A stretch of DNA of 64,000 nucleotides, taken from assembly GCF_007747655.1 (NCBI RefSeq), contig NZ_CP036274.1:3038001-3102000 (forward strand), in the 5' to 3' direction. Origin of the DNA: Anatilimnocola aggregata (lineage in GTDB: Bacteria > Planctomycetota > Planctomycetia > Pirellulales > Pirellulaceae). Within the stretch, counting starts at the first letter, position 1, and every line of letters starts with the position of its first letter. A program made the translations under genes and the position numbers. A model generated the notes under the pieces. It had not been told where the DNA came from. It saw nothing but the letters and a program-made list of their open reading frames with translations, and did not search any database. Shown here piece by piece: positions 19,629 through 29,029 of this stretch.

Positions 19629-20318
19629 ATGTTTCAACTGACTGACGTGATGAAGCGCTATCGCCGGCGAGAAGAAGAAGTGGTGGCGTTTCGCACCAGC
19701 GACTTAAAGATCGCCAGCGGCGAGTACGTGGCGATCGTCGGACCCAGTGGCAGCGGCAAGACGACACTGTTATCGCTGCTCGGCGGCATGCTCTCGCCTG
19801 ACAGCGGCAAAGTCGAGTTTCAGGGAGAATCGATTTACGATCTGCCGATTCAAGTGCGGACGAAACTACGCCGCTCGCAAATCGGCTTCGTCTTTCAGAC
19901 GTTCAACCTGATTCCGTACCTAACCGCTCGCGAGAACGTGCAAGTCCCGCTCTACCTCGCCGGCATGAAGCCCGACGCTCAGCGCGAGCGCGCGGAAGCA
20001 TTGCTCGAGCAAGTCGGCCTCTCTCAACGGCTGAATCATAAGCCGAGCGAAATGAGCACCGGCCAGCAACAACGCGTGGCCCTCGCCCGCACGCTCGCCA
20101 ACTCGCCCAAGCTCATCCTCGCCGACGAGCCCACGGGCAATCTCGATCCCGACAGCAAAGCAGCAGTGATGAGCATCTTCACCCGCTTCGTCGCCGACGG
20201 CGGCACCATCGTGATGGTGACCCACGACCCCGCCTCAGCAGCCCAGGCCTCACGCCGGCTGCGAATTGTGGATGGGTTGATTCAGGAAGAGCCCGCGCTG
20301 CGGAAACGGGTGGCGTGA
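19629..20318 (+). CDS. ABC transporter ATP-binding protein, LolD/MacB type
   Basis: 229 aa ATPase partner of the permease immediately upstream. It has Walker A GPSGSGKTT, a Q-loop in FVFQTFNLIPYLTARENV, the signature MSTGQQQRVALART, Walker B LILADEPTGNLD and the H-loop MVTHDPA. The start at 19629 has spacing of 2 bp to the permease stop, indicating translational coupling. Such MacB/LolD-type pairs act by mechanotransmission on periplasmic substrates rather than by moving a solute through the membrane; the substrate here is unknown. Confidence 0.93.
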   Translation: MFQLTDVMKRYRRREEEVVAFRTSDLKIASGEYVAIVGPSGSGKTTLLSLLGGMLSPDSGKVEFQGESIYDLPIQVRTKLRRSQIGFVFQTFNLIPYLTARENVQVPLYLAGMKPDAQRERAEALLEQVGLSQRLNHKPSEMSTGQQQRVALARTLANSPKLILADEPTGNLDPDSKAAVMSIFTRFVADGGTIVMVTHDPASAAQASRRLRIVDGLIQEEPALRKRVA

Positions 20319-20321
20319 TGC

Positions 20322-21033
20322 TTACTCAATGACGTACCAGCTGAATCCGTCTGCGGGAATGGTCACTGGGAGTTTTGCTTGCGATTGCTCATCCAGCGGA
20401 TAGGGCTTGGCTTCGCCTTCCTGTTCATGGATATGAGCTTGGCCGGTGAGGCCAGTGTAGTACAGCGGGACGGTGAGGGTTTTGGTGACGGGATGTTGGA
20501 GGGGATTGAACACCAGCAGCATGCCGCGCTTGTGTTTGGGATCCACATGCAGGGTGTAATCCAGGCTGCGGCCATCGGGACGGCGCAGATGGATGATGTC
20601 TCCTTGGACCAGGTCGCGGTGCTTTTTGTACCAGGTCATCCATTTGAGGAGCATGGCTTTGGACTTGGGGCCGTCATACAGGCGATGCCCGCGCACCCAC
20701 ACTTGCGCTCCGGATGACATCATGGTGAAGAACATCCGTTCGTATCGATCCAGGTCTTTTTCCATGTCGCCATGCAGCATCTCGGTATTGAGATTGACCC
20801 AGCCCATGCTGGCGGTCTTGTGCCAGGTGCCGTCAAAAATATATTGACGATAGATGAGGGCCTGCAGGCCGATGTCGATGTTGTCGGTGGCTTCACGATA
20901 GCCCATACCGGTGCAGGTTTGGCCATTGAGCACATACCAGTCGGGAATGGTCAGGTACAAGTCGCGCTTCTGGCCTTCGTGCAGGATTTTGCACATCCAC
21001 TTCCACTGCGCCCATTGGCTGGTGGTGTAGGCC
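20322..21033 (-). CDS. LamG/glycosidase-like secreted protein, 3' exon
   Basis: C-terminal 237 codons of the gene whose 5' exon is at 23458-25733. It reads from EAYTTSQWAQWKWM after the splice junction to the end (GFSWYVIE). Joining exon 1 (2276 nt, ending with two bases of a codon) to this exon (712 nt, starting with the third base) restores one frame of 995 aa. The joined codon is GAG. On its own the piece has an internal Met at 20996 that could be mistaken for a separate gene. The piece finishes the TIM-barrel-like region and a small C-terminal beta domain (LLVFNPLQHPVTKTLTVPL). Confidence 0.8.
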
Positions 21034-21060
21034 GTGGAATTTCACCCCGACCCCAACCCC

Positions 21061-21093
21061 AAACCGGACGTGCAAGTTTCCAAGCATCCGGCT
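21061..21093 (-). ncRNA. Group II intron domain V
   Basis: A 33-nt segment with the domain V layout: AGC catalytic triad at the 5' side, a GAAA-capped tip, and closing strand ACGTCCGGTT pairing with AGCCGGATG apart from the usual bulge. It lies 18 nt downstream of the maturase stop, where domain V is expected. This is the ribozyme's catalytic heart and the clearest sign that the element is a group II intron. Confidence 0.85.
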
Positions 21094-21111
21094 TTCCAGA
21101 TGATTCTTCTC

Positions 21112-22785
21112 TCATATATCTCCCTTGGTTTTGAGCTTGTGACAACGCAGACACAAGGTCTGGATGTTGTTCAAGTCGTTTGCCATCGCGAGATTGGCAA
21201 AGCGGTTGACAGGTTCGATATGGTCCGCTTGCGAGGTCTTGGATGTAACCGCGACCGCGCAATGGCGGCATTGAAAGCCGTCGCGAACCAAAGCCTTCCA
21301 CTTGAGGTCTCCGCTTCCTGGCCGGGGACGATCCGGGTAGACGAACGACGCCTCCCATTCATCATCCTCCGGGTATGGCTGTGGGCAGCCAGGTTGATAC
21401 GGTTCCGGCGCCGGATAATAGAACGTCGAATCCGTATCTTGGAAGCGAACCAGCGTATGGTCTTCGTGAACACCGATGGTGTTGTGGAAGACATGCCGCC
21501 GGAGACACTGGGCAGTCGATATGTCGTTCTTCTGGCATATCGCCTTCGCCGCAATCCAGTAAGCCTTGTGGTCCAGCCTGTGGGCAACTTTTGGGAAGTT
21601 GTGGGCGATCTTGAAGTAGTTCGACCAGCCGCGAATGACGGCCGACGCATCATCAAGACGGACCGAGATGCTTACGCTCATTGGGCAGTAACGAAGGACT
21701 TCGCCCAAACGAGCCTGGATGCGGGTAATAGCCTTGCGGCCAACCCTGAGTCTGGGTACGAGACGCCCGGATCTGCCAACACCAACCTGGATGTTGAATC
21801 CGAGAAAATCGTACCCGTCTCTCACGTGGGTAATTCGGGTCTTGTCGGCCGACAGTTCTAACCCGCAGACTTTCCGAAGAAAGTCGCGGATTTCGTCCCG
21901 TAGCCTTTCCACTTGCTTTCGGGAGGCCCGTGTGAGACACACGCACCAATCGTCGGCATAGCGGGAGAACCGAACATTGGACAGGCCGCGAGCCCACCTC
22001 CTATTGCTGTCCTTACCGTGGAACCCCTTGGAATGAATGAACCAATCCAATTTGTTCAGCACGATATTGGCAAGTAGTGGTGAGGCCACGCCTCCCTGCG
22101 GAACCCCTTTCGTCGTCGGATGAACGACGCCATCAATTTCCACACCTGCTTTCAACAGAAGTTGAATCAGGGCGAGGAACTTGTTGTCGATCACCTTCTC
22201 CTTGATACACCGCAAGATCGCCTTGTGCGAGATTTCGTCAAAGCAAGCCTTGACGTCTCCCTCGATGACCCAGGTGAAGCCCGTCAACGCCAAATAGCGA
22301 CAACGGGCTACCGCATGGTGCGTGCTCCGATTGGGCCGAAACCCATAAGAGCTGTCATGGAACTCGACCTCGAAAATGGGTTCCAACGCCATGCGTATTG
22401 CCTCTTGAACGATTTTGTCGCGTAGGCACGGGATTCCAAGCTGGCGCATTTTGCCGTTAGCCTTGGGAATTTCCACTCGCCGCAGCGGCAGAGGCCGATA
22501 CGTACCGCGTTTCAACTCCAGACGTAGCTGTTCGAGACGGTACTCAAGGCTCTGAGCGAACCTGTGAGCCGTCACCCCATCCACGCCTGCTGCTTTGCCT
22601 CGGGAGCGTTTCAACACACGTTCACAGGCGGCTGCAATCCACGTGGGATTGTGTATCAGGTCCATCAGGTTCCGAATCCGGCCACCGTATGGGTTGGTCG
22701 GAAAGAGCGGTAAACTAGATTCCCTGTGTCGCCTGTGGGCCTGCGATTGCTCCCAGAGCCTACGTCGGACTTCGTCGATGTTCAT
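21112..22785 (-). CDS. ltrA: Group II intron-encoded reverse transcriptase/maturase with HNH endonuclease
   Basis: 557 aa. RT motifs in order: GKAAGVDGVT (about 64-72), LRRVEIPKANGKMRQLGIP, SSYGFRPNRSTHHAV, VIEGDVKACFDEI, GVPQGGVASPLLANI, then the catalytic YADD (about 276-279). A maturase X/GIIM domain follows. The end is an HNH nuclease domain: FQCRHCAVAV, then ADHIEPV and LCLRCHKLKTK with zinc-binding Cys pairs. All key residues are present, so it may be active for splicing and retrohoming. It starts in intron domain IV and ends just before domain V. Confidence 0.93.
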   Translation of the reverse strand: MNIDEVRRRLWEQSQAHRRHRESSLPLFPTNPYGGRIRNLMDLIHNPTWIAAACERVLKRSRGKAAGVDGVTAHRFAQSLEYRLEQLRLELKRGTYRPLPLRRVEIPKANGKMRQLGIPCLRDKIVQEAIRMALEPIFEVEFHDSSYGFRPNRSTHHAVARCRYLALTGFTWVIEGDVKACFDEISHKAILRCIKEKVIDNKFLALIQLLLKAGVEIDGVVHPTTKGVPQGGVASPLLANIVLNKLDWFIHSKGFHGKDSNRRWARGLSNVRFSRYADDWCVCLTRASRKQVERLRDEIRDFLRKVCGLELSADKTRITHVRDGYDFLGFNIQVGVGRSGRLVPRLRVGRKAITRIQARLGEVLRYCPMSVSISVRLDDASAVIRGWSNYFKIAHNFPKVAHRLDHKAYWIAAKAICQKNDISTAQCLRRHVFHNTIGVHEDHTLVRFQDTDSTFYYPAPEPYQPGCPQPYPEDDEWEASFVYPDRPRPGSGDLKWKALVRDGFQCRHCAVAVTSKTSQADHIEPVNRFANLAMANDLNNIQTLCLRCHKLKTKGDI

Positions 22786-23457
22786 TTGGAAGCCTCCAAA
22801 TTAAAGAACACTTCAGTCATCCTCCACGAATCATCCTGCACCCCTTCGCCCTGTGGCCGGCTTTCCCGACCTCCGACTACTACGGGTGCTCCGCCACTCG
22901 GCTGCCTCATCGGCAGGTGCTTGGGTCGATCTTGCGACCGGCCTAGCCGTGTAACTGCCATACTCAGCCGAGCTTCCCTGGTTCCCTTGTTGGCACTCAA
23001 ACGCATCCGTTTAGACTCTGACTTTTTCATACCCAACAGCGGGCTGCTGCTCCCCTAAACATCACGGGATACTTGGTTGGCCCGTGAATCGTTGGCACAG
23101 TTGCCATGGATCGCGAAACCGGAAAACAGAGCTTGCGATCGTTTAGGACACTCCCTATCCCGGTGTCCAATCCGGGCGGCTCTGATGTTGGCGGGAGTGT
23201 GGTTCAGATTTACCGAAGGTAATAGTCAGTTCCTTTCGTAGTCGTGCGGATGCTCTGGTTAGCAGGACTTCCAAGGCTACAGAGCGTTGCCAGTGTCCCA
23301 CATTGTTGGGGTAGCTTTCTTGCCGACGAATTACACACTTCATCAACGTAACCCCTTAGCCACGGTGGCCGACCAAACGGCCACGGTCTTTCGACATTGC
23401 CAACAAGGCTTCCCGTGCGGGCTCATCGCTGAGCCAGCACCGATACATCAGGCGCAC

Positions 23458-25733
23458 TCTTCCAGTCCCTTGTGGTGCGGATGATCGGTCGCGGCGCAGC
23501 AGTCGCCGTGGAAGGGGCCGTCGGGCTTGAAAGCGCGCATGCCCGCACCGTCGATGACTTTCCACATGTTGGTGAAATACATGTCGGCCCAGGCGCTGGC
23601 GCCGCAAGCGCTCTGGCCGAATGCGCTGCCGGGGGCTTTGGAAGCCGGATCGATGCAGTTGAAGTTGTCCTGACGCGATCCCCAGCCTTGCGAGGCCATC
23701 ATCAACTGGTAGGCACCGACGCGGATGTCGTATTGTTTGGCGTAATCGCAGACGGTCTTCATCGCGGCGATGTTGCCCGGCGAAGCGTCGGCGTAGTTAA
23801 AGCTGCCCGGATGCTCCGGAGCTTGTAACTGCTCGAAGCCAATCTCATGCATCTGGTCGAGCAGGGGACCCAAATGTTTGATGTGATGCGAGGACGGCGC
23901 ATGCACTTCAAACAGGTGCTCGTTGGATTGAGGCGCCAGGGTTTTGTAGAAGCGGCGCTGGGCCAGGAAGCGACGCTCGTCTTCTGTAGTGTCGTTCAGG
24001 ATGGTGAAGGTGCGAAAGGCGTCGAACGATTCGCCCGGTTTGACTGTCCAATTGGGACCGGTCGGCGGAGTGCTGATCAGCAATGCGTTTTCGATGTCGC
24101 GCACGAAAATATCTTCGGCCGGATTGAGCGTCGCCATCGAGCCCCAGTTGGGGTCCCGTTTAAAACGAGTGGTTCCACCCCCGAGGTAGTACTCTTTGAA
24201 CGGGGCCCGGGAGCCGGCTGCGTGGATGCCAAGGCCGCTGGATGTTTCTCGGAAGTTAGCAAGTGCGAACGAGTAATCGCTCTCTACATGCATCATTTTC
24301 GAGTTGGTCGGCTGCACGGCCAAATGTTCGCCTTCAAAGCTGGTCACCACGACTTCTTTGCTGGACTGGTTGCGCAAGGTGAACGTTTTCATCATCACCG
24401 GAATGCCATCGTAGATTTCATAATGCAGGTCGATGTGCAACCCTGCGAGGGCTGCGTTGTTTTCCGGAGGCGCAAATTCAAAGGTCACGCGGCGGCCAAG
24501 CGCTGGCCAGGGAATATCGATCGGCGCGTTGCACTTGGGCTTCCACTCATAGGGTTTGACGCAAGGGCCGACCTTCATGCCCGCCAGGCGGAACGATTTG
24601 CCGCTGGATTGCAGACGGTAGAACCAATCCGGCGTAATGAAGGCCTGGTCGAGCGCGCCGACGAGGCCGCCGATGTCCACCCATTGCCCATTGAGGCTGA
24701 CCCGCGCTTCTGGCTTGATGGCGCGCACGAACTCGATGTCTTTATCGGCGCGGCGGAGACTGATGCAGCCGAGGTTGCCGTCGGTCACTAGGAAGGTGCG
24801 ACTGACCAGGCCGTTGGTCAGCATGATTTGGGCGGGCTGGTTATCCTCTCCGGGAATGACTTGCACGGAGGCTGGGGTTTTGGCGGCGGCTACCAGCCAA
24901 TCCTTGTCGTAGGCCCGTTCCGCGAACGCGTCTACCTTTTCGACACCGGGCGCTGTGGCGAGCCCTGTGATGAGTTTGGCCACCAGGGCCCGATCTGCAT
25001 CTCGCAAAATCTTGGCTTGGGCGGTGTCCACCAGAAAGTCGGTGGCTCCTGCGAATTGGCCGGGCTTGAACGTCGAAACCCTCGCTTCCGCAATCCAGCC
25101 ATTGAACGATTCTTTGCCTGGTGCCGAGGCACCCAAACTGAAGTTGTTCGCACCGCCGCCGCCGACGGGCAACTGGTTGGCGACTTTCTTGCCGTCGATC
25201 CAAGCCGAGGTGATGCCGCGATCGCGCACGATGGCCAAGTGCGTCCAGGTATTGGCTGTTACTTTCCCCAGATTAGTCCCGCCCACGCCGCCAATGAACA
25301 ATTGCCATTGGTCGCCGCTTTGGACGATCAGAAAGCCGTTGCCGCCATTGCCATTGGCCAGCACGGTATGTAGGCCTTTGTCATTGACTTGAGTGGCGTA
25401 GGCCCAGGCTTCTACGACCCAATTGTCGCCGCGAACAAGATTCACCGGCGCGGCATAGCATAGGTTGGCATCTTCGAATTTGATGGATCCGGTATAAGCC
25501 AAGGAGCGGATCGCCGGCCCATTGGACATGACCTTCGGCTCGCCGTGGGATTTGAGCGCCGGCCCACCCTTGGCAAAACTTTCCAGCACTGCTGGTGCAG
25601 CCGTATCGCGGATCGCGCCCTCGTCCGACTTGAGGTGGTAATGGGCAATGGGCGTGGTTTCCGCCACGGCAGCGTGTGTTACGCACAAGGCCGCCAAGAA
25701 AGTCAAAGCCGTGGTCCGATGAAGGATTCGCAT
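23458..25733 (-). CDS. LamG domain, glycosidase-like secreted protein, 5' exon
   Basis: First 758 codons plus two bases of a 995-aa protein split by the group II intron. From the Met at 25733 it has a signal peptide (TALTFLAALCVTHAAVA), then a LamG/concanavalin-A-like domain (about 50-240: NWVVEAWAYA, TWTHLAIVRDRG, GWIAEARVS). A beta-rich domain follows, then the start of a TIM-barrel-like region resembling alpha-galactosidase-type enzymes (GAYQLMMASQGW; KPDGPFHGDCCA with candidate acidic residues). Without splicing, translation stops three codons into the intron and the barrel is incomplete. The substrate is unknown; carbohydrate breakdown is an inference from fold resemblance. Confidence 0.75.
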
Positions 25734-25814
25734 GGATGCTTGTTCTCGAAAACGTGGCGGGCAGGCAGGACTGAAGGCCGCAACCAAGAGTTTTAACCTG
25801 CGAAGCGAGCAAAC

Positions 25815-25920
25815 CGCAAAAGGGGGGTGTCCAACAATCGGGTCGATTGTTGGACAGCGGTGTAAGTTTCGCTCGGGTTTGGCTGCAGGTTGGTGTCCAA
25901 CAATGGGGCGGATGTTGGAC
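25815..25920 (+). repeat. Two-hairpin element with CGCAAAAGGGGGGTGT core, copy 2
   Basis: The core motif is at 25815-25830. It runs into a perfect 12-bp inverted repeat, GTCCAACAATCG (25829-25840) and CGATTGTTGGAC (25844-25855). CTCGGGTTT is at 25872-25880, exactly 16 nt after hairpin 1, as in copy 1. A second hairpin follows after TTGGT: GTCCAACA (25895-25902) and TGTTGGAC (25913-25920). It lies upstream of the LamG gene start, inside the 388-bp spacer to the next gene; no gene is visible in that spacer. Confidence 0.75.
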
Positions 25921-26068
25921 GTTTAGGTGAGAATTGGGTACCGCAAATCGGCACCGCCGAAGTTGACCGCCGCTCGCGCGTTGCACAGCCAAGAAACGCA
26001 GAATGGCTGGTTCAGCACCAGCCATTGCGTCGTTGTCACGTTGTCGCGGACCGTCTCTGATTCTTCTG

Positions 26069-26106
26069 CTAGTCCCTAGACTCTAAGCTCTAGTTCCTAG
26101 CCCCCC
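26069..26106. repeat. CTAG-rich short repeat
   Basis: Four CTAG tetramers in about 32 bp, in degenerate copies of CTAGTYCCTAG. CTAG is usually rare in bacterial DNA, so the cluster stands out. It is just downstream of the hypothetical gene that ends at 26122. Function unknown. Confidence 0.35.
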
Positions 26107-26121
26107 ATTTCCAGCAGTGGC

Positions 26122-26814
26122 TTAGTAGCCGCTGTCCATGCCCAGCCGCATTCGCAGTTGGTCGAACTCGTCGAAGTACTTGTCGTTCGACGAGTGGACG
26201 TGTTCGGCTTCGGTGATGAACTTGATCTGCTCATCGCACTTGATGCCAAAGCGTTTGAAGATTCGTTCGTAGTCGGCGAGCGGGTTGCCATAGACGATGA
26301 GCAGCTTGTGCTCGTCGAACTGGACTTCCTGCGGGATGCCGGGATTCAGCACCGCGAGGCCCGTGCAGCCGTCGTTCATAATCAGGTCTTCGTAGTCCCA
26401 GAGCGTGCTCTTGAGGACCGGCACATCGATGTGCTCGCGGTACAGATCCTCATGGCCGCCTTGGTCGCGATGGTGGCTGGTCTCGAGGACCACATCGACT
26501 TCGTGACCGAGCGGATCGATCAGTTCCATGAACAGATCGAACACGATCTCTCGCGAAGCGGCAGCCATCAGGACTGGCACTTTGCTTTTCGACTCTTCGT
26601 CGACGTATTGGTCGTGGCGATAACCGGCTTGCGGTACCACTTTTAAATCGTAACTAGGACGAACTGCGTCGGTGAGCATGAATTTGCCATACCGTTGCAC
26701 GCCCAAGTGCGTTTCGAGTTCTTCTTCCGTAAGGCGCTCAAAACTGCTGTGGGTCGGAGCAGCTGGAGCACCTTCGTGAAACACGCCTCGAAAAAACCGC
26801 TTCAGGAAGCCCAT
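26122..26814 (-). CDS. Conserved hypothetical protein
   Basis: 230 aa, mostly charged and soluble, with no signal peptide or membrane segment. It starts MGFLKRFFRGVFHEG, a basic amphipathic N-terminus. The core is acidic (LGHEVDVVLETSHHRDQGG, NDGCTGLAVLNPGIPQEV, EHKLLIVYGNPLADYERIFKRFGI). No family is recognised. The reading frame is clean with no competing frame of similar quality. It stands alone between large spacers, so context gives no role. Confidence 0.7.
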   Translation of the reverse strand: MGFLKRFFRGVFHEGAPAAPTHSSFERLTEEELETHLGVQRYGKFMLTDAVRPSYDLKVVPQAGYRHDQYVDEESKSKVPVLMAAASREIVFDLFMELIDPLGHEVDVVLETSHHRDQGGHEDLYREHIDVPVLKSTLWDYEDLIMNDGCTGLAVLNPGIPQEVQFDEHKLLIVYGNPLADYERIFKRFGIKCDEQIKFITEAEHVHSSNDKYFDEFDQLRMRLGMDSGY

Positions 26815-27424
26815 CGTAATCCTCAGTCGTTACTGCTTCAGGTGAAACTCTCGCACGGCGAAAGCTTGGTCTCACCAATCGTAGGTTACAGAAAATGCCT
26901 CTCGGGGCTTGGCATTCTGAGGCTTCCAGGAGAAATGTTGCGGCGTAGGAATCATCGGTGCAATCGTCACAGGTGGACTCGGCAAAGGATTACGAATCGA
27001 CGAACATCAGTGGGACTGGAGCCAATCCGCGCGAACCTGCCGATTAGTTGGTTTGTCGGGTTACTCACCTGGCGGGGTCAGCCCAAATGAGACCGGAGCA
27101 AGCAAAGGAAAAAGCGGTGGTCCGCACACGCCACAACTGCAGAACGCAGCCTTGGCGCTGTTAGTCCGCAACTCTACCCGCCGTTCAGTCCGAAGCTAGC
27201 AAAGCGTCGTGACTTAGCAGCAATTTCCCACCAGTGAGCGACTGGCGTAACAATCAGCGAGACTTGCACTTACGGGCAAGCTTCGCGGGTGCGCGAAGCT
27301 GGTCCGGCGATGCCGAAGTATCTGCCGCGAGTGGAGTCTGATTCGATATACTGCCGTACGAGGCAAATGGTTCGACTCATTTTTGCCGCTGCTGAGAAAC
27401 CCTTTGCGACACTCGCGAGATCCG
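26815..27424. other. 610-bp spacer without a recognised gene
   Basis: Separates two divergent genes. I see no convincing ORF, tRNA or known RNA. The one clear structure is a perfect 9-bp hairpin at 27279-27300. Confidence 0.5.
27279..27300. repeat. Perfect short hairpin
   Basis: AGCTTCGCG (27279-27287) and CGCGAAGCT (27292-27300) around a GGTG loop. It is about 125 bp upstream of the lipoprotein start. It could be a REP-like palindrome or a regulatory hairpin. Confidence 0.4.
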
Positions 27425-29029
27425 ATGCGAAATCACTTCAAAGTCACGCTGTTTGTACTGGCCGCGGTCCTGGCGGGCTGTCAGCCCACGGCTGCGCCGC
27501 CAGCGATCAAGCCCGTGACGGGTCCGCTTGTAAGGCCTGCGCCGGTTACGGGGCCGATCACTTCGCCCACGGTCGAACCAAGTGGTCCGAGTGTCCAGCC
27601 AGTCAACCATGAAACGGCCTCGTCGGGCGAGCGCGAGGTTTGGTCGGTCTTCTATATGCAGGATCAGAGGGTTGGCTTTTCACATGTCGTCACGCGGCCG
27701 GTGCAGGATGGGGGACGGACGCTGTTGCACACGCATGGGCAATCGGAACTGACACTGAATCGCGAGGGGAGTGTGCTGACGCAGCGGATTGAATTGCAGA
27801 CCTGGGAAACGCCCGAGGGCAAACTTGAGCGATTTCAATCGCGGCGAACATCGGGGCCAGGCGAAATCGTCACGCAGGGCAAGCGCCTGGGCGCGATGAT
27901 GCTGGTCGCTACCGAGTCCCTCGGCAAGCGCGAAACGAAACCAGTTCCATTTGCCGAGAATTGCGGAGGCTATTTCGCCGCGGAACAATCGCTGGAGCGG
28001 TCACCGCTCAAAGCGGGCGAGAGCCGCACGGTCCCAAGTTTGGTTCCGGTCATCGATCAGCAAGGCGAAATCATTCTGACCGCACTAGGCGAAGAAGAAG
28101 TCTCGATTCGCGGCCTCACCCAGCAACTGATGAAAGTGAAAAGCGATATCAAAATCGCCGGTCAAACGCTGACGACGTTCTGCTGGATCGATAGTCGGGG
28201 ACAAACTCTCAAGACGTTCGACCCCAGCTTTAAACAGGAAGCTTATAAGACGACTCGCGAGTTCGCGCTGGCGAAAGAAGACCTCGGCAAGATCGATCTG
28301 TTGGCTGTGACAACGGTGCCGTTAACGGGAAAGCTGCGAGATGTTCGCCCACTCTTCGAAGCCACTTATGTGGCCAAACTCAAAGGCGACAAGATTGCCA
28401 ATCATTTTGCGAACGACGAGTTTCAGCAAGTGACCAAGGTCGACGACCACACAGTCAGGCTGACGATCGCCGAACTCGACCGCCTTAGCCCCGTGAATCG
28501 TGAGCGGCTCAGCGAACCACCGACACCCGAAGATTCAGCCCCGAATAGCCTGGTGCAAAGCGATGACGCTGCCATTGTGCGGCTGGCAAACTCGTTGGCC
28601 GGCGATAGAACCGAACCGTTCCAGGTTGCTTTGGCCCTCGCCAAGGGAACGCGGGCCCACATCAGCAAGCGGACCTACGCCCAGGCATTTGCCACTGCTG
28701 CGGAAGTGGTGCGGACGCAAGAAGGAGATTGCACCGAGCACGCGGTGTTACTTGCTGCACTTTGCCGGGCGAGAAAAATTCCCGCTCGCGTTGTTTTGGG
28801 GCTCGTTTATTATCCACCGCAGAAGGGCTTTGCGTATCATATGTGGAATGAAGTTTGGGTCGGCAATCGCTGGTTCCCCCTCGACGCCACGGTCGTCCAG
28901 GGGACAGTCGGGGCCGATCATATTAAACTGAGACACGCGAGTTTGCATGGCGAGTCGGCTTACGCGGTGATGTTACCGCTGCTGCAGGTTGTCGGCCGTT
29001 TGGAGTTGGAGGTCGTCGAAGTCGAGTGA
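27425..29029 (+). CDS. Lipoprotein with transglutaminase-like domain
   Basis: 534 aa from the Met at 27425, with a lipoprotein signal (VTLFVLAAVLAGC, lipobox Cys19) and a proline-rich linker. The middle ~350 residues are of unknown fold. The C-terminal domain is transglutaminase-like: Cys in GDCTEHAVLL (about 435), His in AYHMWNEVWVG, Asp in WFPLDATVV complete the Cys-His-Asp triad. Likely an envelope-anchored cysteine protease or crosslinking enzyme; many prokaryotic relatives are proteases. The next gene overlaps it by 4 bp (GTGA), so they are translationally coupled. Confidence 0.85.
   Translation: MRNHFKVTLFVLAAVLAGCQPTAAPPAIKPVTGPLVRPAPVTGPITSPTVEPSGPSVQPVNHETASSGEREVWSVFYMQDQRVGFSHVVTRPVQDGGRTLLHTHGQSELTLNREGSVLTQRIELQTWETPEGKLERFQSRRTSGPGEIVTQGKRLGAMMLVATESLGKRETKPVPFAENCGGYFAAEQSLERSPLKAGESRTVPSLVPVIDQQGEIILTALGEEEVSIRGLTQQLMKVKSDIKIAGQTLTTFCWIDSRGQTLKTFDPSFKQEAYKTTREFALAKEDLGKIDLLAVTTVPLTGKLRDVRPLFEATYVAKLKGDKIANHFANDEFQQVTKVDDHTVRLTIAELDRLSPVNRERLSEPPTPEDSAPNSLVQSDDAAIVRLANSLAGDRTEPFQVALALAKGTRAHISKRTYAQAFATAAEVVRTQEGDCTEHAVLLAALCRARKIPARVVLGLVYYPPQKGFAYHMWNEVWVGNRWFPLDATVVQGTVGADHIKLRHASLHGESAYAVMLPLLQVVGRLELEVVEVE

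Larger units (their letters stand above)
21034..23457 (-). mobile_element. Group II intron, complete, encoding RT-HNH maturase
   Basis: About 2.42 kb. The 5' end (minus strand) is GTGCG at 23457-23453, fitting the GUGYG consensus. Domain V is recognisable at about 21061-21093 (AGCCGGATGC stem, GAAA loop, TGCACGTCCGGTT), just after the maturase stop. Domain VI follows at about 21034-21060: GGGGTT pairs with AATTCC with one unpaired A as the likely branch point, and the intron ends in AC. The ~670 nt before the maturase hold domains I-IV and no other gene. Boundaries were set by consensus plus the frame of the host gene. Confidence 0.88.

Noticed and set aside
20322-20996. Separate 224-aa gene with its own Met start
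   Set aside because: It continues in frame across the intron junction with the upstream exon, and its Met is internal to a helix-like stretch (QWAQWKWMCKIL).
21112-22785. Retron, DGR or CRISPR-linked reverse transcriptase
   Set aside because: The maturase and HNH domains, domain V/VI directly downstream and the GUGYG start at the exon junction all mark a group II intron. No template repeat, msr/msd or cas gene is seen.
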